64,000 nucleotides of DNA from positions 930,001 through 994,000 of the forward strand of contig NZ_CP013382.1 of NCBI RefSeq assembly GCF_001513745.1, read 5' to 3'. Every line of letters starts with the position of its first letter. Positions within the stretch are counted from its first letter, which is position 1. This DNA comes from Burkholderia humptydooensis. GTDB taxonomy: Bacteria > Pseudomonadota > Gammaproteobacteria > Burkholderiales > Burkholderiaceae. The notes under the pieces are model-generated. The model was not told where the DNA came from. It searched no databases and saw only the letters and a list, made by a program, of their open reading frames with translations. The position numbers and the translations under genes were made by a program. Positions 56,381-64,000 of this stretch are shown in pieces.

Positions 56381-57286
56381 TCAGTTGCGGCGCGCGAGCG
56401 TGACGCCAGCGAGCGCGACCGCGAAGCCGGCGATCTGCAGCGGCACGAGCGTTTCGCCGAAGAGCGCGTAGCCCTGCAGCGCGGCGAGGGGCGGCGCGAG
56501 GAACAGCAGCGACGTCGCGCGCGCCGCTTCGCCCCGGCGCAGCATCGCCATCAGCAGCATCACCGCGACGCCGGACAGCATCCCGATGCCCCATGCGAGC
56601 GAGAGCCACAGCGCGGGCGCGCCGTGCCAGCGGGTTTCGCCGAGCGCGACGGCCGCCGCGCCGGCGACCATCGCCGCGCCGAGATTCTGCAGCGCGACCG
56701 CGGTGCGCAAGTCCGCTTGCGCGAGCGAGGTCTTCTGATAGAGCGAGCCGGCCGTGATCGATCCGACCGCGGCGAGCGCGATCGCGACGACGGCCCACGC
56801 GGGCGCGCCGCCTGCCGCCGCCGGCGCGGCGCCGAGCTTCGGCGCGAGCACGAGCGCGACGCCCGCGACGCCGAGCGCCATGCCGAGCCAGCCGCGTGCG
56901 GTGAGCCGCTCGCCGAAGAGCGGCGCGGCGAGCGCGGCGGTCGCGAGCGGCTGCAGCGCGCCGAGCAGCGCCATCACGCCGGCGTTGAGCCCTTGCGCGA
57001 CGGCCCAGTAGCTCGCGCTCAGATAGACGCCTTGCAGTAGCGCGCCCGCGAACAGATGGCGGCCCCATTCGCGCCGCGCGGGCCACGGCGCGCGCGTGGC
57101 GAGCGCGATGCACGCATAGAGGAGCGCGGTGCCCGAGAAGCGCGCGAGCAGATACAGGCTCGGATCGGCATACGGCTTGATCGCGCGCGCGACGATGAAG
57201 CCCGTGGACCACAGCGCGACGAACGCGGCGGCGGTGGCGGCGGAAGCGAAAGCTGGCATGCGAAACGGGCCGGACGACGCCGGCAT
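56381..57286 (-). CDS. EamA/DMT-family transporter
   Basis: A 301-residue inner-membrane protein with about ten membrane helices in two EamA repeats (5+5). The first begins AAFVALWSTGFIVARAIKPYADP and the second includes the region around ALGETRWHGAPALWLSL. The exported substrate is unknown; relatives move amino acids or other metabolites. An in-frame ATG at 57259 is an alternative start. It lies next to the nadE remnant on the same strand. Confidence 0.85.
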   Translation of the reverse strand: MPASSGPFRMPAFASAATAAAFVALWSTGFIVARAIKPYADPSLYLLARFSGTALLYACIALATRAPWPARREWGRHLFAGALLQGVYLSASYWAVAQGLNAGVMALLGALQPLATAALAAPLFGERLTARGWLGMALGVAGVALVLAPKLGAAPAAAGGAPAWAVVAIALAAVGSITAGSLYQKTSLAQADLRTAVALQNLGAAMVAGAAAVALGETRWHGAPALWLSLAWGIGMLSGVAVMLLMAMLRRGEAARATSLLFLAPPLAALQGYALFGETLVPLQIAGFAVALAGVTLARRN

Positions 57287-57376
57287 GACGACGAAGCGGC
57301 CGAGTATCGCGCGCCGGCGCGCCGCCGTCTTGTCGAAATCTGCACTGCGGGCGGCTTGGGCCGAACGCGGTTCAGT

Positions 57377-57562
57377 TCAGTCGAGCGAGAACGTGTCGAG
57401 CGGCTGGTTCGCGCTGGGTTCGGTCGCGAAGCGCGCGCTCAATTGCCGGTGCAGCCGGCGCGCCTCTTCGAGCGTGAGATCGATCCAGTACGGGTCTCCT
57501 GCCGCGTCGTTGAGCCGCTCCGGAGGAAACTGGATTTCGAGAACAGCGCCTTTGCGATACAT
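57377..57562 (-). CDS. Small hypothetical protein
   Basis: A 61-residue product with a good upstream signal (AGAGGTG about 6 bases before the ATG). Its Glu/Arg/Leu-rich composition (YWIDLTLEEARRLHRQLSARF) suggests a helix. I recognise no family. It stands alone between EamA and the DeoR gene. Confidence 0.6.
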   Translation of the reverse strand: MYRKGAVLEIQFPPERLNDAAGDPYWIDLTLEEARRLHRQLSARFATEPSANQPLDTFSLD

Positions 57563-57653
57563 CGGTTCACCTCTGTCGGTTGGTTGGGGCGAGCGGCGAG
57601 TTTAGCAATGCGCGGCGAAGCCGATTGCCGCACGGGGCGAAACACTGAATTGC

Positions 57654-57674
57654 TTGCAGGTTGCAGGTTGCAGG
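57654..57674. repeat. Three tandem TTGCAGG units
   Basis: TTGCAGG is repeated three times exactly in the leader region of the DeoR gene, roughly 110 bases before its ATG. Confidence 0.75.
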
Positions 57675-57782
57675 CGAAGGCCGGCCGGGCAGGGCAGCCG
57701 GCGCGAAGCGCCCGCGCCGTACTACAATAGCCCGCCATTCGCCATCCACGCTCCGACCCGCGGCCCGGCCGCGCCGCGCGCC

Positions 57783-58541
57783 ATGCTTGCAGAACAACGT
57801 CATCGCTACATCCTGACCGAACTCGGCCGTGCGGGCGCGTTGTCGGTCGCGCAGCTCGTGAACGCGCTCAACGTGTCGCGCGAGACGATCCGCCGCGATC
57901 TGAACGCGCTCGCCGCGCGCGGCCTCGTGATCACGACGCATGGCGGCGCGCTCGCGGCCGACCGGCAGGAGCCGAGCGTGTCCGAGCGCGACGCGTCGCA
58001 CGCGGAGGCGAAACGCGCGATCGGCCGGCGCGCGGCCGAGTTCGTGCCCGACGGCGCGTCGGTGCTGCTCGACTCGGGCAGCACGGTCCACGCGGTCGCG
58101 CTCGCGCTCGTCGACCGCCATCGGCTGACCGTCTACACGAACGACTGGCGGATCGCCGGCGTGCTCGGCCGCCGCAACGGCAACCGCATGACGCTGCTCG
58201 GCGGCGAGCTGTCCGACGACGAGGACGCGACGTTCGGCCTCGACACGATCCAGCAGCTCGCGCAATACCACGTCGATTTCGCGTTCGTCGGCGCGGGCGG
58301 GATCACGCCGGACGGCACGCTGACCGACTACTCGCGCGTCGTCGCCGAGGTGCGCGGGCGAATGCTCGCGGCGGCGGCCGCGCCGATCGTCGTCGCCGAC
58401 CACTCGAAGTTCGGACGCGTGACGCCCGTGCGGATCAACGGCTCGGACGCAGCCCGCTTTCTCGTGACCGAGCGCGCGCCGGACAAGACGATGCGGCGGG
58501 CGCTGACGTCGCGGGGGCTCGAGCTCGTCGTCTGCGGATGA
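57783..58541 (+). CDS. DeoR-family transcriptional regulator
   Basis: A 252-residue regulator. The N-terminal DeoR helix-turn-helix reads LAEQRHRYILTELGRAGALSV and VSRETIRRDLNALAARGLV. A sugar-phosphate-binding (DeoRC) domain follows, with DSGSTVHAVALAL and the C-terminal VADHSKFGR. It senses a phosphorylated sugar or nucleoside in relatives. No carbohydrate operon is adjacent, so its targets are elsewhere. Start at 57783 by domain alignment. Confidence 0.85.
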   Translation: MLAEQRHRYILTELGRAGALSVAQLVNALNVSRETIRRDLNALAARGLVITTHGGALAADRQEPSVSERDASHAEAKRAIGRRAAEFVPDGASVLLDSGSTVHAVALALVDRHRLTVYTNDWRIAGVLGRRNGNRMTLLGGELSDDEDATFGLDTIQQLAQYHVDFAFVGAGGITPDGTLTDYSRVVAEVRGRMLAAAAAPIVVADHSKFGRVTPVRINGSDAARFLVTERAPDKTMRRALTSRGLELVVCG

Positions 58542-58770
58542 GCGCCGGTTCGCCGGCCGGGTGCGGCGAGCGTGCGATGCGCAAGATGTTCCGGCGTACC
58601 AGGCACTCTATTTTCCTGAAACCGGCAGGGTAGCGCGATGCGGCGCGGCGGGCGGCCGCGCCGAAGCCTGCGCGACACGGAAACTTCATCCGGATGTCAC
58701 ACGCGCGGCAAGCTCGCGTTGAACACTCGACGCTTTCACTTTGGAAGGCGATGAGCCGAGGAGGGCGGCG

Positions 58771-60570
58771 ATGTCCGTCAGCGTGCGCAGCTATCTTTCC
58801 CCGACGTTGGTCCTGCTGGCCTTCGACTGGCCCGACGCGCAGCGGCGCGACGATTTTCTCGGCTTCGCGATCAAGCGCACGCCCGGCTTCTGGTCGGCGG
58901 ACGGCAAGACCCGCGCCGCGACGAGCTGGCTGCCGAACCGGCTGACCTTCGACGGCCCCGCGGCCCACACGCAGGGCGATGCGCCGACCGACCAGGCGCC
59001 GATCCAGAAATTCATGTGGTGGGACGCACGGATCGATCCGCCCGATCGCGGTCAGACGTTTCGCTACGACGTCTATCCGGTCGTCGGCACGCCCGCGTCG
59101 CTGCAGGTGCTCGAAGCCGACGCGGGCGTGTGCGCGATCACGCTGCCCGCGCACGTCGAGGGCGGTGTCGGCACGTGGTTCAACCGCGCGGTGGTGAGCT
59201 CGCAGGCGTTCGCGAAGCAGGCCCGCGCGCTGCATCTGGCCGACGGCGCCGCACCGTCGCCCGACGCGGCGCTGCGCCTGCGCACGTGGCTCGCGAACGA
59301 TCTGCAGGAGACCTTCGGGCTGATGCTCGGCGCCGACGCGCGGCGTGCGGCATCGGCCGTCTATCACCTGACCGATCCGCTGTGGGCGATTCCCGCATTC
59401 GACGCGTTCGGCCGCGCGCACGGCGCGGATGCGCTCGCGATCGTCTACGACGCGCACGAGACGAAGCGCGGCTCGGGCGAGCCGCCGCTGCCGTCGCCGA
59501 ACCAGCCGGCCGTCGAGCAACTGACGGGCGTCGCGATGCTCGCGCCGCGCGACAAGACGCGGATCATGCACGACAAGTTCATCGTCGCGGGCGACGAGAC
59601 CGGGCCCGCGCGCGTGCTGACCGGCTCGGCGAACTTCACGACCGAGGGCATCACCGAGCAGGCGAACGTGCTGCACACGTTCGAATCGGCGGCGCTCGCC
59701 GAGCTGTACAACGCCCGGGCGCGCGCGCTCGCGTCGAATCCGGGCATCGCCGAGACCGCGCGTCTCGCGCCCGGCTGGACGGAGCCGGTCGAGGTCGGCT
59801 CGGCGCGCGTGCGCGTGTCGTTTTCGCCGGAGCCGCGCGGCGTGCGCACGCAGATCGATACGATCGTCGACGCGGTTCGCGGCGCGCAGCATTCGGTCGC
59901 GTTTTGCCTGTTCATGCCGACCGACGCCGCGCTGCGCGACGCGTGCTTCGCGGCGGGCGACCGCGGGCTGATGATGTTCGGGCTCGTCAACGCGATCAGC
60001 GCGCGCGGCGCGCAGCAGGCGGATGCGGATCAGCGCGACGGCAAGACGCTCGACGCCGCGCGTCTCGCGAACCTGGAGCTGTATCACCGCAGCCGCTCGA
60101 ATCGCGACGTGATCGACGCCGCCTACTTCTCGCCCGCGACGGTGCCCGACGGCTTCGAGCCGGAGCTGCGGCTCTTTCCGGGCGAGGCGCCGCCGCCGTA
60201 TCCGCCCGTGGTCGTTCACCACAAGTTCATCGTGATCGATGCGGAAGGCGCGAACCCGATCGTCTACAGCGGCTCGGCGAACATGAGCGCGAACTCCGAG
60301 CACTACAACGACGAGAACCTGCTCGAGATTCGCGATGCGCGCGTCGCGGGGATCTATCTCGCGGAATTCCTGCGGCTTTACGAGCACTATCGTGCGCGCG
60401 CGCTGGCGATCGCTTCGCGTCGCGGCAACGGCTCGAGCGCCGGGGCGGCGGGTGCGCGCGGCGGCCTCGCGCTGCAGCCCGATTCGCGATGGGCGAAGAA
60501 GTATTTCGTCGACGGAAGCCCGGAAGAGAAGGCGCGGATCGCGCTTGCGGCGCCGGTGGCGGCGCGTTGA
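58771..60570 (+). CDS. Phospholipase D-family protein with two HKD motifs
   Basis: A 599-residue phospholipase-D superfamily protein. The two catalytic motifs are His267-x-Lys269 with Asp275 (MHDKFIVAGDE, spacing of five instead of the usual four before Asp) and His483-x-Lys485 with Asp490 (VVHHKFIVIDAE), each followed by a GSANxx segment. No signal peptide is evident. GGAGGG precedes the ATG at 58771. Substrate and location are unknown; relatives act on phospholipids or nucleic acids. Confidence 0.85.
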   Translation: MSVSVRSYLSPTLVLLAFDWPDAQRRDDFLGFAIKRTPGFWSADGKTRAATSWLPNRLTFDGPAAHTQGDAPTDQAPIQKFMWWDARIDPPDRGQTFRYDVYPVVGTPASLQVLEADAGVCAITLPAHVEGGVGTWFNRAVVSSQAFAKQARALHLADGAAPSPDAALRLRTWLANDLQETFGLMLGADARRAASAVYHLTDPLWAIPAFDAFGRAHGADALAIVYDAHETKRGSGEPPLPSPNQPAVEQLTGVAMLAPRDKTRIMHDKFIVAGDETGPARVLTGSANFTTEGITEQANVLHTFESAALAELYNARARALASNPGIAETARLAPGWTEPVEVGSARVRVSFSPEPRGVRTQIDTIVDAVRGAQHSVAFCLFMPTDAALRDACFAAGDRGLMMFGLVNAISARGAQQADADQRDGKTLDAARLANLELYHRSRSNRDVIDAAYFSPATVPDGFEPELRLFPGEAPPPYPPVVVHHKFIVIDAEGANPIVYSGSANMSANSEHYNDENLLEIRDARVAGIYLAEFLRLYEHYRARALAIASRRGNGSSAGAAGARGGLALQPDSRWAKKYFVDGSPEEKARIALAAPVAAR

Positions 60571-60726
60571 CGGAATCGGGCGCCGGCGTCGGCATTTGCG
60601 TGCGCGTCGTGCCGCATCGTCGATGTGCGGCCTGCGGCCCGATTCGCGGTCGCGGTCCGGGAACGAACCGCATGACGATCGCCTCGCTCGGCGGCGCGCC
60701 GGCGCCGGCGGACGATCGGCCGGCGA

Positions 60727-61401
60727 TCAGCGGGCAACGTAGCGCAACACGGTATCGGCGATCATCGCGCGATGCCGCGCACGCAGCCGCGGCGACGACG
60801 GATCGCGGCCGAACGCGGTGCCGAACGTATAGCGGTTCGCGACGCGATGAAAGCAGAACGAGCTGATGAGCAGATGCAGATCGAACGGGTCGACGTCGTC
60901 GCGGAACACGCCGCTTTCGACGCCGCGCGCGAGCAGTTCCTCGAGCGTCTTGATGATGCTGACGTTGCGGTTCTTGAACGACTTCAGTTGCTCGATGTAT
61001 TTCGCGCCGTGAATGTTCTCGATCGTCACGAGGCGCACGAAATCGCGATGCTTGTCGTGATAGTCGAACGTGAATTCGACGAGCCGGCGCAGCCCTTCGC
61101 GCGGCTCCAGCTCGCCGACGTTCAGTTCGAGCTCGAGCGTGCGGATGTCGCCGTAGACCTTCTCCAGCACCGCTTCGTACAGCCCTTCCTTGCTGTCGAA
61201 GTAGTAATAGAGCATCCGCTTCGTCGTGTTCGTGCGTTCGGCGATCGCATCGACGCGCGCGCCCGACAGCCCCATCGCCGAGAACTCCTGCGTGGCGACG
61301 TCGAGGATGTTGCGCTTCGTCTGCTCGGGGTCGTATTTGCGGCGCGCCTCGTCTCGCCTCGCTTCGGCATCGGGCGCTGCGGCCTTGCTTCCTTGTTTCA
61401 T
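60727..61401 (-). CDS. TetR-family regulator
   Basis: A 224-residue TetR protein. The helix-turn-helix sits in VDAIAERTNTTKRMLYYYF, and the body resembles the RutR/PsrA-like branch with LLARGVESGVFRDDVDPFDL. The start chosen gives MKQGSKAAAP; the frame is open further upstream. It precedes the FAD oxidase gene on the same strand with the oxidase upstream, so it probably controls that gene. Confidence 0.82.
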   Translation of the reverse strand: MKQGSKAAAPDAEARRDEARRKYDPEQTKRNILDVATQEFSAMGLSGARVDAIAERTNTTKRMLYYYFDSKEGLYEAVLEKVYGDIRTLELELNVGELEPREGLRRLVEFTFDYHDKHRDFVRLVTIENIHGAKYIEQLKSFKNRNVSIIKTLEELLARGVESGVFRDDVDPFDLHLLISSFCFHRVANRYTFGTAFGRDPSSPRLRARHRAMIADTVLRYVAR

Positions 61402-61491
61402 TTTGGTGTGATCGGACGGCGGTGATCGGACGGCGGCATGGTCGGCGCATTCTAGCACGCACCCCAAGCGGCTTTCGCCCGACTCCTGGCT

Positions 61492-62784
61492 CTAAAAGAC
61501 GGGTTTGCCGGAGCGTGCGCAGCGGCGCGCGGCGAGCGCGTCGCGGGCCTCGCACGCGCTGTACGTGAGCTGCGCAGCGGCGAGCCCCGCGAGGCCGAAC
61601 GTGCGCACGAGGCCGAACCTCGCGAAGCCGTCGGGCACGGGGCGCCCTTCGGCGAGCGCCGCCGCGAGCACTTCGCCCGCGACTGTCGTCGGCGCCATGC
61701 CGTGGCCGCCGAAGCCGACCGCGTGCCAGACGCCGTCCGCGTCCCGGCCGATCTGCGGCATCTTGTGGCGTGCGTAGCTCATGAGCCCGCCCCACGCGAA
61801 CTGCACGGCGACGTCGCACAATTGCGGATACACGCGCAGCAGATCGCGCCTGAGCAGCCGCGCGATGGCTTGCGGCCCGCGTTCGAGCACGGAGATGCGG
61901 CCGCCCCACAGAATCCGGGTGTCGGCGAGCGGCCGGTAGTAGTCGAACGCGAAGCGGGTGTCGTAGACGGCCGATTCGCATGCGATCGCATCGGCGAGCC
62001 GCGCGCCGAGCGGCTCGGTCGCGATCACGTAGGTCGCGATCGGCAGCACCGCGCGCTCGATGCGCGGATACACGCCGCGCGCGTAGCCGCCGCCCGCAAA
62101 CACGACACGACGCGCGCGCACCGCGCCGCCGTCGGTCGCGACGACGAAGCCCGCGCCGTCGCGGCGGATCGCGCGCGCGGCCGAATGCTCGTGAATCCGC
62201 GCGCCGCCTCGCGCGGCCGCCGCCGCGATACCGAGCACGTACTTCAGCGGATGGAAGTGGAACGCGTTGCGTTCGAAGAGGCCGCCGTGATAGCGCTCGG
62301 TCTTCAGTCGCGTGCGCAGCTCGCGATCGTCGAGCGGTTCCCAGTCGACGCCGAACGCCTCCTTCATCAGCTCGCGCGGCGCGCAAAGACGCGCCGGATC
62401 GTCGAACCAGTTCGCGAGGATCACGCCGCCGTCCACTAGCTCGCAGTCGATGCCGTAGTGCGCGGCGCGCGCGCGGATCAGGCCGACCGCGTCGATCGTC
62501 AGGCGATAGAGCGCGCGGGCGGACGCGGGGCCGAGCGTGCGCAGCAAGTCCGCGTTGTCGAGGCTGTAGCCGCCGAACACGAAGCCGCCGTTGCGGCCCG
62601 ATGCGCCGAAGCCGACCGTTTGCGCGTCGAGCACCGCGATGTCGCGCACGCCGCGCTCGACGAGCCCGAGGGCCGTCGACAGGCCCGCCAGGCCGCCGCC
62701 GACGATGCACACGTCGACGTCGATGCGTTCGGCGAGCGCGGGGTAGGGCGTGCGCGTCACCGTGGCTTCGTAGTAGTTCTGCAT
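61492..62784 (-). CDS. FAD-dependent amino-group oxidoreductase (DAO/PuuB-like)
   Basis: A 430-residue flavoprotein of the DadA/PuuB family. The N-terminal FAD-binding motif is VCIVGGGLAGLSTALGLVERG, followed by the GFGASGRNGGFVFGG loop. The C-terminal FAD-contacting segment is HAVGFGGHGMAPTTVAGEVLA. It would oxidise an amine or amino acid; gamma-glutamylputrescine or a similar substrate is a guess by family. It is transcribed towards the TetR gene at 60727. Confidence 0.85.
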   Translation of the reverse strand: MQNYYEATVTRTPYPALAERIDVDVCIVGGGLAGLSTALGLVERGVRDIAVLDAQTVGFGASGRNGGFVFGGYSLDNADLLRTLGPASARALYRLTIDAVGLIRARAAHYGIDCELVDGGVILANWFDDPARLCAPRELMKEAFGVDWEPLDDRELRTRLKTERYHGGLFERNAFHFHPLKYVLGIAAAAARGGARIHEHSAARAIRRDGAGFVVATDGGAVRARRVVFAGGGYARGVYPRIERAVLPIATYVIATEPLGARLADAIACESAVYDTRFAFDYYRPLADTRILWGGRISVLERGPQAIARLLRRDLLRVYPQLCDVAVQFAWGGLMSYARHKMPQIGRDADGVWHAVGFGGHGMAPTTVAGEVLAAALAEGRPVPDGFARFGLVRTFGLAGLAAAQLTYSACEARDALAARRCARSGKPVF

Positions 62785-62934
62785 GCGGTTGTCGTTCGGG
62801 CCGTTCGTGGCCGGTTAAGAGCGAATGATCCCACTATCGTATCGGTTGTCTTGCGCGCGATGAAGCAGCGTCTGCACGGATGGACGCAGGCGCATCGGAC
62901 GCCTTCCGCCGCCGAAGCGCGGATCGTCCCTGCG

Positions 62935-63264
62935 TCAATCGATGCCGGCGCGAGTCACGGCCGGCGGCGGATCGGAGCCGCGGGCATCGGCGGCGGCATC
63001 GCCCGTCGCGGGCGCCGCACGTTCGGCCGCGCCGTCGGCGCCGGGAGCGCCGCCATCGCGCATCGGCGCCGCACCGGGCCGCTTCGCCTGCTCGCGCTCG
63101 AGCCGGTGATAGTGATCGAGCCGTCTCGCGTCGATCAGCGCGACGTACGCCGCGCCGTTCTTCGTGATGATCTTCTCGCCGCCGCCCCGCGCGTCGTCCG
63201 CCAGCTCGGAAAAGCGGGCGCGCGCGATGGACAGCGGCACGATGTCGACGATGCGAATGGTCAT
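62935..63264 (-). CDS. Phd/YefM-type antitoxin-like protein without a visible toxin
   Basis: A 109-residue protein whose first 60 residues match the Phd/YefM fold: IVPLSIARARFSELADDAR, then KIITKNGAAYVALIDARRLD. The C-terminal half is Ala/Pro/Gly-rich. No toxin gene is adjacent on either side, so it may be an orphan or a solitary regulator. Confidence 0.75.
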   Translation of the reverse strand: MTIRIVDIVPLSIARARFSELADDARGGGEKIITKNGAAYVALIDARRLDHYHRLEREQAKRPGAAPMRDGGAPGADGAAERAAPATGDAAADARGSDPPPAVTRAGID

Positions 63265-63324
63265 GATCGGTCTCGCGTGGCCGGCCTGCCGCCGGCCGAT
63301 GAACGAATGAGCAGGAGGGTCGCG

Positions 63325-64000
63325 TCAGCTTATCGGCCGCGCCGGCGCGACGGAACCCAGCCATTCGGCCAACGCGACGAACGGCTCGCTGCCGGCGGCG
63401 GCGTCCGGCGCGACGAGGTAGTAGCCGGCGTCGCTCGGCAGCCGCCAGTCGAGCGGCGCGCAAAGGCGCCCCGACGCGAGTTCGTCGGCGACGAGCAGCT
63501 CCGGCATCAGCGCGACGCCCATGCCCGCGTGCGCGGCCGCCGTCAGCATCGTGAACAGCTCGTAGCGCGGCCCGCGCACCGCGCGCAGATCGTTGTCGAT
63601 GCCGTGCGCGCGAAACCAGTCGCGCCACGCGTCCGCACGCGTCGACAGGTGCAGCAGCGGCAAGTCGAGCAGCGCGTCGCGCGTGATCCGCCGCCCGTTC
63701 GCGTTCAGCAGCGCCGGACTGCAGACGGGCAGCATGTCGCCTTCGAGGAACAGCAGCCGCCCTTGCGTGCCGGGCCACAGCGCATGGCCGAAGTAGATCG
63801 CGGCGTCGAACGTCGAATCGCTGAACAGGAACGGCTCGGTGCGCACCGACAGGTTCACCGTGATGTCGGGCCGCAGCGCGCGGAATTGCGGCAGGCGCGG
63901 AATCAGCCATTGGCTCGCGAACGTCGGCACGACCGCGAGCTCGAGCGTCGCGCCGATTCCGCGCTGCGCCATCAGCTCGAGCGTGTCGCGCTCGATGCGC
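63325..64000 (-). CDS. LysR-family regulator, 5' end cut by window edge
   Basis: The visible part is the LysR substrate-binding domain (GATLELAVVPTFASQWLIPRL onwards; GMGVALMPELLVADELASGRL near the end), related to GcvA-type regulators. The N-terminal helix-turn-helix lies beyond base 64000, and the open frame reaches the edge. Regulated genes are unknown. Confidence 0.85.
   Translation of the reverse strand, partial: RIERDTLELMAQRGIGATLELAVVPTFASQWLIPRLPQFRALRPDITVNLSVRTEPFLFSDSTFDAAIYFGHALWPGTQGRLLFLEGDMLPVCSPALLNANGRRITRDALLDLPLLHLSTRADAWRDWFRAHGIDNDLRAVRGPRYELFTMLTAAAHAGMGVALMPELLVADELASGRLCAPLDWRLPSDAGYYLVAPDAAAGSEPFVALAEWLGSVAPARPIS

Overview
The window is high-GC DNA densely packed with genes on both strands, with no rRNA or tRNA seen. 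Gene content and order match the virulence region of chromosome 2 in the Burkholderia pseudomallei complex. Within that complex it looks most like B. mallei, or a B. pseudomallei strain carrying the mallei-type bimA. The reasons are a short 360-residue BimA with one WH2-like motif and a long polyproline/TQP tract, bprC lying directly against the deubiquitinase gene, and a 5'-truncated nadE. The species call is inference, not proof.

Layout. (1) 1-14.8 kb: the distal end of the Bsa (Inv/Mxi-Spa-type) type III secretion locus. It holds chaperone bicA, translocators bipB, bipC and bipD, H-NS-like bprA, the bapA-bapB-bapC operon, effectors bopE and bopA with chaperone bicP, and regulators bprB, bprD and bprC. 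(2) 14.8-16.0 kb: a USP-type deubiquitinase, historically called TssM. (3) 16.1-39.6 kb: a complete minus-strand type VI secretion cluster (tssM/icmF, tssL, tssK, tssJ, a DUF4150/DUF3540/pentapeptide/DUF2169 module, vgrG, clpV, tssG, tssF, tssE, hcp, tssC, tssB). (4) 39.8-44.1 kb: the divergent sensor kinase/regulator pair virA-virG, followed by tssA. (5) 44.3-48.3 kb: the bim actin-motility group (lipoprotein, bimA, bimC, periplasmic amidase). (6) 48.6-51.7 kb: a denitrification cassette (SCO1-like, NirV-like, three-domain nirK) with a candidate Fnr/Dnr site. (7) 52-64 kb: metabolic and regulatory genes. These are an SRPBCC protein, a Tm-1-like protein/TIM-barrel pair with a divergent TetR and palindromic operator, a nadE remnant, an EamA transporter, a DeoR regulator, a phospholipase D, a second TetR, an FAD amino-oxidase, an orphan Phd antitoxin and a LysR gene cut by the window edge.

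How the genes work together, from published knowledge of this locus. T3SS products support escape from the vacuole and modify host Rho GTPases. Regulators encoded in the T3SS end (bprC) and next to the T6SS (virAG) then switch on the T6SS and the bim genes in the host cytosol. BimA drives actin motility and VgrG promotes cell fusion.

The less expected observations are structural: large perfect hairpins between bicA and bipB, just upstream of the hcp ribosome binding site, and between tssA and the bim genes; a Rho-independent terminator pointing into virA; in-frame 9-nt repeat arrays in several T6SS/bim genes; a perfect TetR palindrome; and the broken nadE. I did not find a wholly new system that I could defend.
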